Made by a program: the position numbers and the translations under genes
Notes under the pieces: model-generated
What the model saw: only the letters and a program-made list of their open reading frames with translations
Told to the model about the DNA's origin: nothing
Databases searched by the model: none
NCBI GenBank assembly: GCA_026989475.1
Contig: JALSJG010000003.1
Span: 1-7,238 of the forward strand
DNA length: 7,238 nucleotides
Source: Thermaceae bacterium
Lineage (GTDB): Bacteria; Deinococcota; Deinococci; Deinococcales; Marinithermaceae
Reading direction: 5' to 3'
In this document: piece by piece, positions 1-4,980 of the stretch
Numbering within the stretch: the stretch's first letter is position 1
Layout: each line of letters begins with the position of its first letter

Positions 1-240
1 CTCGCCGATGCTTACGAGGCGATGACCGCCGGCCGCCCCTACCGGGCGGCGAGAAACCCGGAGGAAGCCCTGAACGAGGTGATCGCGAACGCCGGCACCC
101 AGTTTGACCCCGAGCTGGTCGAGCTTTTCAAGAAGCTCTGGGCGGAAAACCCCCTCTGGCGAGACCGGGAGGTGTTCCTACGGAACTTTTCGCAGCAGCC
201 GTCGTTGCCGGAGCCCTTGCGGCCCTCCTCCAAGGAGTAA
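1..240 (+). CDS. HD-GYP domain protein, C-terminal part (probable cyclic-di-GMP phosphodiesterase)
   Basis: The reading frame is open from base 1 and ends at TAA 238-240, so 79 C-terminal residues are visible and the start lies outside the window. The visible part opens with the block ADAYEAMTAGRPYR, the hallmark of the last conserved helix of HD-GYP domains (usual form aDayDAMTsdRPYr). It continues with an Ala/Glu-rich helix and AGTQFDPELVELF, the typical end of the domain. In the family, the first Asp of the ADAY block is a metal ligand, and it is kept here at visible residue 3; the second Asp is Glu. HD-GYP enzymes hydrolyse cyclic-di-GMP through a two- or three-metal site. The HD and GYP motifs and any sensory domain are upstream and unseen, so activity cannot be judged. 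About 30 residues of unconserved tail follow. The 3' end overlaps the probable start of the DUF5317 gene. Confidence 0.88.
   Translation, partial: LADAYEAMTAGRPYRAARNPEEALNEVIANAGTQFDPELVELFKKLWAENPLWRDREVFLRNFSQQPSLPEPLRPSSKE
167..173 (+). promoter_or_regulatory. Strong Shine-Dalgarno sequence with no canonical start codon after it in the DUF5317 frame
   Basis: GGGAGGT lies inside the end of the HD-GYP gene. Six bases later comes ACG at 180-182, in the frame of the DUF5317 protein, followed directly by codons for the family's typical first membrane helix. A GTG overlaps the site (172-174) but belongs to the HD-GYP frame. The position suits an initiation site for the DUF5317 gene, with ACG used as a rare start or replacing an original ATG. 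Confidence 0.45.
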
Positions 241-752
241 GGCCGCTGGATTTCGCCCGGGCCGAGCTGAGGGCGGGCTGGACCTTCGTCGCCGCCGCGG
301 TAATCGAGGCCCTGGTGCGAAGGTTCACGCTTGAAGGGAAGCTCCCCCCCGTTCCCTGGGGAAGCGGGCTCGAACTTTTCGCCCTCGCCCTCATCGCATA
401 CGGCCTGGTCAAAAACCTCCATGTCAAGGGTCTTTGGCTCGTTGCCCTCGGCTTCGGGCTCAACACCCTCGCGATCCTCGCCCACGGCGGCCAGATGCCG
501 GTCACCGCCGAGGCCCTACGCCGCGCCGGCATCCCCCGCGCGATCCCCATCCTCGAGGAGCGGGGCGACGGGCTGCACGTTCTGGTCGAGCCCGGGGCGC
601 CGCTTTGGTGGCTCGGGGACGTCATTCCGCTCACCCACAAGGTCATCAGCGTGGGAGACGTGCTGATCCTGCTGGGCATCGCCGCCGCCACCTGCGAGCT
701 CGGCTTGCAGGGAAAAAGGCGTAGGATGGGCCCGGAGACGGGCCATGACTGA
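180..752 (+). CDS. DUF5317 family small membrane protein
   Basis: This is a hydrophobic protein of unknown function. The first canonical start in frame is GTG 315, which would give 145 residues. The frame is open further upstream, however, and the added 45 codons encode what the family normally has at its N-terminus: a first hydrophobic helix (LFAAAVVAGALAALL) and a polar Arg/Asp turn, then a second helix from about residue 34. I therefore place the start near 180 (ACG, 6 bases after GGGAGGT), giving 190 residues. CTG 246, with AAGGAG 232-237 before it, is another option but would lose helix 1. Family signatures, in the long numbering, are LNTLAILAHGGQMPV (about 94-108) and, later, LGDVIPL with KVISVGDVLILLGI before a basic tail. 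DUF5317 genes are, as far as I recall, often next to HD-GYP genes, as here. The stop TGA 750-752 overlaps the ATG of the next gene by 8 bases, suggesting coupled translation. Family call is firm; start and role are uncertain. Confidence 0.72.
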   Translation, partial: TELFAAAVVAGALAALLQGVRPLDFARAELRAGWTFVAAAVIEALVRRFTLEGKLPPVPWGSGLELFALALIAYGLVKNLHVKGLWLVALGFGLNTLAILAHGGQMPVTAEALRRAGIPRAIPILEERGDGLHVLVEPGAPLWWLGDVIPLTHKVISVGDVLILLGIAAATCELGLQGKRRRMGPETGHD

Positions 753-1770
753 GACCCCCTACCGCATCACCCTGATCGAAGGCGACGGCATTGGCCACGA
801 GGTGGTTCCCGCGGCCCGGCGGGTGCTGGAAGCCACCGGGCTCCCTTTCGTCTTCGTCGAGGCCGAGGCCGGTTGGGAGACCTTCCAGAAGTACGGCACC
901 TCGGTACCCGAAGCAACGGTAGAGAAGATCCTGGCCACCGACGCGACCCTCTTCGGCGCCGCCACCAGCCCCACCAAGAAGGTCCCGGGCTTTTTCGGCG
1001 CGATCCGCTACCTCCGCCGCCGCCTCGACCTTTACGCCAACGTGCGTCCCGCCAAGTACCACCCGGTCCCCGGGGCCGTTCCCGGCACCGACCTGGTGGT
1101 CGTCCGCGAGAACACCGAGGGGCTTTACGTCGAGCAGGAGAGGCTTTACGCCCGGGGCAAGGTGGCGATCGCCGACCGGGTGATCACCTACGAGGCCAGC
1201 TACCGCATCGCCGAGTACGCCCTCCGGCTCGCCGAGCGGAGGCGGGGCCAGCTCGCGCTGGTGCACAAGGCCAACGTGCTTCCGCTATCCGACGGGCTCT
1301 TCCTCGAAGCCGCCCGCGACGCCGCCAAGCGCCACCCCACCGTCGAGGTCCGCGAGGTCATCGTCGACGCCTGCGCCATGCGGCTGGTGCGGGAGCCCCA
1401 GAAGTTCGACGTCCTGGTCATGGAGAACCTCTTCGGCGACATCCTCTCAGACCTCACCGCCGGCCTGGTGGGGGGCCTGGGCATCGCTCCGAGCGGGAAC
1501 ATCGGCGACCGGGCGGCGATCTTCGAGCCGGTCCACGGCTCCGCTCCCGACATCGCCGGCAAGTGGATCGCGAACCCCACCGCCACCATCCTCTCCGCCG
1601 CCATGATGCTCGACCACCTGGGGGAACGCGAGGTGGCGCGCAAGATCGAAGCGGCGGTGGACAAGGTCCTCGCCGAAGGACCCCGCACCCCGGACCTCGG
1701 GGGCAGGGCCACCACCGAGGAGTTCACCGACGCGGTGATCCAGGCCTTGCAAAATAACCCGGAGTTCTGA
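745..1770 (+). CDS. hicd: Homoisocitrate dehydrogenase (NAD-dependent; isocitrate/isopropylmalate dehydrogenase family)
   Basis: The cytosolic enzyme oxidatively decarboxylates homoisocitrate to 2-oxoadipate in the alpha-aminoadipate pathway to lysine. The 341-residue product matches, almost block for block, my memory of the T. thermophilus enzyme (334 residues), which also acts on isocitrate. Visible features: N-terminal IEGDGIGHEV (11-20); substrate loop SPTKKVPGFFGAIRYLRRR, with Arg88 equivalent to Arg85 of T. thermophilus, the residue that selects homoisocitrate over isopropylmalate; RENTEGLYVEQ with catalytic Tyr128; catalytic Lys175 in HKANVLP; metal-binding Asp208, Asp232 and Asp236; the family signature NLFGDILSD (228-236). 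HGSAPDI (264-270) has the Asp-Ile pair of NAD-type enzymes rather than the Lys-Tyr of NADP-type isocitrate dehydrogenase. All key residues are present. ATG 745 follows GGAG 734-737 by 7 bases and gives the expected N-terminus. The start overlaps the DUF5317 stop. No terminator is visible after it. Isopropylmalate dehydrogenase (leuB) is the main alternative, made unlikely by Arg88. Confidence 0.93.
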   Translation: MTETPYRITLIEGDGIGHEVVPAARRVLEATGLPFVFVEAEAGWETFQKYGTSVPEATVEKILATDATLFGAATSPTKKVPGFFGAIRYLRRRLDLYANVRPAKYHPVPGAVPGTDLVVVRENTEGLYVEQERLYARGKVAIADRVITYEASYRIAEYALRLAERRRGQLALVHKANVLPLSDGLFLEAARDAAKRHPTVEVREVIVDACAMRLVREPQKFDVLVMENLFGDILSDLTAGLVGGLGIAPSGNIGDRAAIFEPVHGSAPDIAGKWIANPTATILSAAMMLDHLGEREVARKIEAAVDKVLAEGPRTPDLGGRATTEEFTDAVIQALQNNPEF

Positions 1771-1778
1771 AAAGCTCA

Positions 1779-1787
1779 TGTTAAGCT
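1779..1787 (+). promoter_or_regulatory. Predicted extended -10 element of the pilMNOWQ promoter
   Basis: TGTTAAGCT carries the extended TG, one spacer base, then TAAGCT, which fits the TAnnnT pattern common in Deinococcus-Thermus promoters. It lies in the only gap between the dehydrogenase gene and pilM. No convincing -35 hexamer is found at 16-18 bases upstream, so the promoter would depend on the extended -10. Transcription should start near 1794, leaving a leader of about 20 bases with the pilM Shine-Dalgarno sequence. The call rests on pattern only; read-through from upstream is also likely because no terminator is visible between the genes. Confidence 0.4.
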
Positions 1788-1804
1788 AGGTACCGGTACG
1801 CTAG
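1785..1804 (+). repeat. Perfect palindrome GTACCGGTAC flanked by direct GCTAG copies, upstream of pilM
   Basis: GTACCGGTAC (1790-1799) reads the same on both strands. It is bordered by GCTAG at 1785-1789 and again at 1800-1804; the CTAG cores also make the whole element nearly symmetric apart from one extra G. It overlaps the end of the predicted -10, the predicted transcription start and the first bases of the pilM ribosome binding site. That is a plausible place for a repressor operator, or for a small hairpin in the RNA leader. No regulator can be named. Confidence 0.45.
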
Positions 1805-1808
1805 GAGG
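1803..1808 (+). promoter_or_regulatory. Shine-Dalgarno sequence of pilM
   Basis: AGGAGG ends 5 bases before GTG 1814. It is the strongest such site near the gene and fixes the GTG start, since no ATG lies in frame nearby. Confidence 0.8.
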
Positions 1809-1813
1809 CCAGC

Positions 1814-2956
1814 GTGGGCTCGGTATTAAGCAACCTTTTTCGCAATCGCGGCGAGGCGCTAGGGCTCGAGATCGGCGCCGCCAATCTGAAGCTGGTCGAG
1901 CTCTCCGGCCGCGGACCACAGCTGAGGAGTTTCGCCATCCGACCGACCCCGGGGGGGCTCTTTCACGAGGGTTTGATCGCGGACCCGGGGGCGCTGGCGG
2001 AAGAGATCCGGGAGCTGATCAAGGAAGCGGAAACCCGCAAACGCTATGTGGTTACCGCGCTGGCCAACCCGGTTGCGATCACCCGGATTATCAAGGTTCC
2101 GCGGATGGAGCGAAAGGAGCTCGAGGAAGCCATCCGCTGGGAGTCGGAGCGGCACATCCCCTTCCCGATCGACGAGGTCGTCCTCGACTTCGACCTCCTC
2201 GACGATCCATCGGAGCTGGGAGAGGGGGAGGAGATGGAGGTCGTCCTCGCGGCGGCGAAGGAGGAGACCGTCGTCCAGCTGGTGGAGACGCTCGTAACTG
2301 CCGGGCTCGAGCCCATCGTAGTCGACCTCAAGCCCTTCGCCGGCCTTCGGGCGCTCGAGCCCAGGCTCATGCCGCGAGAGGACGGGGAAAAACCCGTCAC
2401 CCTCTACCTTGAGGTTGGAGCCGAGTCCTCCTCCCTGGTCTTCCTTCGCGGGGATCGTCCTCTGCTGGTCCGGACCCTGCGGGTGGCCGGGCGCGATTTC
2501 ACCCAGGCCATCGCCCGTGCCTTCGGCATGGAACCCGAGCAGGCCGAGGAAGTGAAGCGGGAATACGCCCTTGCCACCCTTTCCACCGAGGACGAGGAGG
2601 CGCTGCTCGAGCTCGAAGCCCCCAAGGACCGGCCGAGCCCCGCCGAGATCTACGACGCGATCCGTACCATTCTGATCGACTTCACCACCGAGGTGCGGCG
2701 CAGCCTGGACTTCTTCAAGTCCCACTTCGGCGAGAACAACCTCGACCAGGCCTATATCGCGGGGGGCGGCAGCAAACTCAAGGGGCTCAAGGGGCTGCTT
2801 TCCGACGCGCTCGGCATCAACTTCTCCGAAGTCGATCCCTGGGAAAGTCTAAAGATCGATACCGGCCGCTTCGACGCCGGCCTCCTGCAAGAGCTGGGAC
2901 CCGAGTTCGTGGTCCCGGTGGGACTCGCGCTCCGGGGGGTGGGTCGCGGTGGTTAA
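1814..2956 (+). CDS. pilM: PilM, actin-like cytoplasmic component of the type IV pilus alignment complex
   Basis: PilM is an actin/FtsA-fold ATP-binding protein that sits on the cytoplasmic face of the inner membrane and binds the N-terminal peptide of PilN. The 380-residue product shows the fold's landmarks in order: first phosphate loop LGLEIGAANLKLVEL (16-30); the conserved block RWESERHIPFPIDEVVLDF (108-126); second phosphate loop LYLEVGAESSSLVFL (197-211), with Glu where actin folds often have Asp; and the adenosine motif AYIAGGGSKLKGL (313-325). Length is typical. An acidic stretch at about 258-268 is probably a surface loop. There is no signal peptide or membrane helix and no cysteine. 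It starts with GTG 1814 behind AGGAGG. It is the first gene of the operon and its last 8 bases overlap pilN, which fits coupled synthesis of two direct partners. Confidence 0.95.
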   Translation: MGSVLSNLFRNRGEALGLEIGAANLKLVELSGRGPQLRSFAIRPTPGGLFHEGLIADPGALAEEIRELIKEAETRKRYVVTALANPVAITRIIKVPRMERKELEEAIRWESERHIPFPIDEVVLDFDLLDDPSELGEGEEMEVVLAAAKEETVVQLVETLVTAGLEPIVVDLKPFAGLRALEPRLMPREDGEKPVTLYLEVGAESSSLVFLRGDRPLLVRTLRVAGRDFTQAIARAFGMEPEQAEEVKREYALATLSTEDEEALLELEAPKDRPSPAEIYDAIRTILIDFTTEVRRSLDFFKSHFGENNLDQAYIAGGGSKLKGLKGLLSDALGINFSEVDPWESLKIDTGRFDAGLLQELGPEFVVPVGLALRGVGRGG

Positions 2957-3581
2957 CCTGAACCTCTTGCCCAAACGCCTGAGGCACCGGGCCGGGCCCG
3001 ACTGGTGGCGAACCGCCGCGATCGTGGTGCCGCTCGTCATCGCCGGCGTCGTGGGCTACATCACGGTGCAAACCCAGAGTACCCTCAACGCCCGCCTGAA
3101 CGAGCGCGACCAGCTCCGAGCCGAGGTTCAGATCCTGCGCCCCTACGTAAACGAGTTCCGAAAGTTAGAGAAGCGCCGCAGGGAGCTCGAGCAGATTGCG
3201 GAGGTTGCCCGTGAGGTCCGCGCCACCTTCAAACCCTGGTCGGAATACCTGGCCAACTTCCTTCGCCGGCTGCCCCGGCGCGGCGGCCGGCTCACCGTGA
3301 GCCTGGACTCGGTCAACGCCCGCTCTATCGATCCCGGCCGCGCCCAGCAGATCTACGGAGTGCCGGCGCAGGTGGAATTCAGCCTCCGCGGGGAGGCCGC
3401 CTCCGACCGCGCCCTCATCGACCTCGTACACACCTTCGAGACCGACCCCGGGTTCGGGATCAACTTCCAAAACGCGAGCTTCGATAAGGAAACCGGAATC
3501 TACAGCTTTAGCGCCAACGTGGCCATGGTGGTCAAGCCACCCGAAGCGAGCGAGGAGGGGAAGAATGAAGGCGCTCAGTAA
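2949..3581 (+). CDS. pilN: PilN, inner-membrane type IV pilus assembly protein
   Basis: PilN joins cytoplasmic PilM to periplasmic PilO. The 210-residue product begins with VNLNLLPKR: the NLLP motif is the cytoplasmic peptide that docks on PilM. One membrane helix follows at about residues 22-41, then a charged coiled coil (about 42-90), then a periplasmic ferredoxin-like domain ending near residue 197 with an acidic tail. This is the usual PilN plan and length. GTG 2949 is chosen because it puts NLLP within the first eight residues; the G-rich stretch 2934-2943 upstream is only a modest ribosome binding site, so translation is probably coupled to pilM through the 8-base overlap GTGGTTAA. Its 3' end overlaps pilO by 17 bases. 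Confidence 0.93.
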   Translation: MVNLNLLPKRLRHRAGPDWWRTAAIVVPLVIAGVVGYITVQTQSTLNARLNERDQLRAEVQILRPYVNEFRKLEKRRRELEQIAEVAREVRATFKPWSEYLANFLRRLPRRGGRLTVSLDSVNARSIDPGRAQQIYGVPAQVEFSLRGEAASDRALIDLVHTFETDPGFGINFQNASFDKETGIYSFSANVAMVVKPPEASEEGKNEGAQ

Positions 3582-4143
3582 GCTGGACTCCCGCACGATG
3601 GCGCTCCTTGTTATCGGCTTCTTCCTGCTCCTCGGCATCCTTTGGTACTTCTTTTGGTATCAACCCACCCAGACCCGCATTGCCGAAACCGAGCAGGAGA
3701 TTGGACGGCTCGAGATCGAGCGCAACAAGGGGCTCACCGCGAAGCGCAGACTGCCCCAGCTCCGCGAGCAGATCGCCCTCCTGGAAAAGGAGATCCAGAC
3801 CTTTCTCGCGGCGCTCCCCGAAGAGGAGAAGTTCTACGAAGTCCTCGACCTGCTCTCCCAACACGCCAAGGCAACCGGCGTGACCCTGAGCTCCCTTACG
3901 CGGAGCCCGACTCAAAGCGAGATCGCCGAGGTCGCCAGCGTAGACGTAGGCCTGCGCCTGGAAGCGCCCTTCCCCGAGCTCTACGCCTACCTGAAGCGCC
4001 TCGAATCCCTGAAGCGGTACAGCTCGATCAACGGCGTCACCCTCTCGGTGGCGGAACAAAACGCGCTAAATCCCCGGATTGGTGCCAGCCTTACGGTACG
4101 CTTCTACGTATACCGGGGCCCGCGCGGGGAGGAGGAGCCGTGA
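3565..4143 (+). CDS. pilO: PilO, inner-membrane type IV pilus assembly protein
   Basis: PilO forms heterodimers with PilN in the periplasm and helps align the inner-membrane platform with the secretin. The 192-residue product has a short basic N-terminus, one strongly hydrophobic helix (about 11-31, rich in Leu, Phe and Trp), a coiled coil with heptad-like Glu/Arg/Leu spacing (about 35-80), then LPEEEKFYEVLDLLS and a GVTL strand typical of the PilO periplasmic fold. ATG 3565 follows the strong purine stretch GAGGAGGGG (3552-3560). The gene starts inside the last codons of pilN and ends in the GTGA shared with pilW. No cysteine is present. Confidence 0.93.
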   Translation: MKALSKLDSRTMALLVIGFFLLLGILWYFFWYQPTQTRIAETEQEIGRLEIERNKGLTAKRRLPQLREQIALLEKEIQTFLAALPEEEKFYEVLDLLSQHAKATGVTLSSLTRSPTQSEIAEVASVDVGLRLEAPFPELYAYLKRLESLKRYSSINGVTLSVAEQNALNPRIGASLTVRFYVYRGPRGEEEP

Positions 4144-4979
4144 AGCTGAACCCCAGGGCGAAGATCCTGATCGCCGTACTTCTCCTTGTCGCGGCGGTGG
4201 CGGCGTGGTACCTGCTCTACACCCAAGGCCAGGAAACGGTCGAGGCCAGCCCACCCCAGCCGAAACCGGCGCCCGCCGAAGAAGCGAAAGCGGCGACCTC
4301 CGCCAGCGCTCGGGCGCTCGAGATCCTGCCGCTTCCCTTCCTGGTCACCAAGGCACCCGAGCAGGCACCCCCGCCCGCCGCAGCGGAAAAGCCCCAGGTG
4401 GCAGAGCCTCCTCCGCAGGAAGCAGTGGAGGCCCCACCCAACCCGTTCGTCCCCCTGCCCCAGCGACAAGAGGCCATCCTGGCTGCGAAGCAGCCGGCGC
4501 CAAAACCGAAGCCAGCTCCGGCGAGCCCCGAACCGGTGGCGGTGCAGCCGGCGGCGGTCCCCGAGCTCGTCCGGGTTCCCGTCCCCAAACTCCGTCCACC
4601 CGCCCGCACCGAGCCGCTGCTCCCCCCGGAAGCCCGGATCGGGGTGGGTGCCCTGCCCATCCGCTTGCAGCCGGTAGAACGCGAGGTCGCGGCCGCCCCG
4701 CCCCAGGATCGAGGGCAGGAGCAACAACCGGCCCGCCCCCAACCTCAGGAGCGCAATCCCCTCCAGGAGTGGGCGAAGGCGCAGGAATTGAGGCTCTCGG
4801 GGGTCGCGCTGGGCCCGGTGAGCGTCGCGATCTTTGCCACCAGGAACGGGTATTTTGCCCTTCCCGTGGGTGAAGTTTTTCCCGGTACCGAGATCCGCTT
4901 GCAGGCGGTCACGGCCGAACGGGTTCTCCTGGTACAAGGCCCCTACAACCTGACCTTGGAATACGGAGGCGGTGGATAA
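4140..4979 (+). CDS. pilW: PilW, Thermus-type pilus assembly protein with a PilP/GspC-like C-terminal domain
   Basis: In Thermus, PilW is an inner-membrane protein needed for pilus formation, DNA uptake and proper PilQ assembly; it holds the operon place of PilP in other bacteria. The 279-residue product starts at GTG 4140, sharing GTGA with the pilO stop; GGAGG 4128-4132 lies 7 bases upstream. A short basic N-terminus and one membrane helix (about 8-27) are followed by some 185 residues rich in Pro, Ala, Gln and Glu, probably an extended linker across the periplasm. It includes an NPFVPL block (101-106) that may be a short contact site. The final part (about 216-275), with LSGVALGPVSVAIF, GYFALPVGEVFPGTEI and LTLEY, has the beta-strand pattern of the PilP/GspC homology region that binds secretin N-domains. 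The frame stays open far upstream inside pilO, but that part is a shadow. The PilP-like reading is inference from pattern and gene order. Confidence 0.85.
   Translation: MKLNPRAKILIAVLLLVAAVAAWYLLYTQGQETVEASPPQPKPAPAEEAKAATSASARALEILPLPFLVTKAPEQAPPPAAAEKPQVAEPPPQEAVEAPPNPFVPLPQRQEAILAAKQPAPKPKPAPASPEPVAVQPAAVPELVRVPVPKLRPPARTEPLLPPEARIGVGALPIRLQPVEREVAAAPPQDRGQEQQPARPQPQERNPLQEWAKAQELRLSGVALGPVSVAIFATRNGYFALPVGEVFPGTEIRLQAVTAERVLLVQGPYNLTLEYGGGG
4965..4975 (+). promoter_or_regulatory. Ribosome binding region that decides the pilQ start
   Basis: GGAGG (4965-4969) and GGTGG (4971-4975) precede ATG 4981 by 11 and 5 bases. The alternative GTG at 4972 lies only 2 bases after GGAGG, too close for normal initiation. 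ATG 4981 is therefore preferred; it also gives a normal signal-peptide N-terminus beginning MKRW. Confidence 0.6.
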
Positions 4980-4980
4980 T

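Noticed and set aside
705..727. Possible promoter for the dehydrogenase gene (TTGCAG and TAGGAT)
   Set aside because: The spacing between the two elements is only 11 bases, there is no extended TG, and the gene overlaps its upstream neighbour.
1747..1752. TTGCAA as a -35 element for pilM
   Set aside because: It lies 29 bases from the predicted -10, too far to pair with it.
873..1757. 294-codon Arg/Pro-rich frame inside the dehydrogenase gene
   Set aside because: It is a +2 frame shadow; the extreme Arg, Pro and Gly content is typical of misread high-GC coding DNA.
1859..2725. 288-codon antisense frame within pilM
   Set aside because: It mirrors pilM codons, shows no domain and has no promoter or ribosome binding site of note.
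3642..4139. Long upstream extension of the pilW frame through pilO, which would make a 445-residue protein
   Set aside because: The extension lies out of frame within pilO, has the Arg/Pro/Ala-rich composition of a GC-rich shadow and shows no family resemblance. The membrane helix right after GTG 4140 marks the true N-terminus.
4972..4980. GTG 4972 as the pilQ start
   Set aside because: It lies only two bases after GGAGG and would put an Asp-Asn pair before the MKRW signal-peptide start. ATG 4981 fits better.
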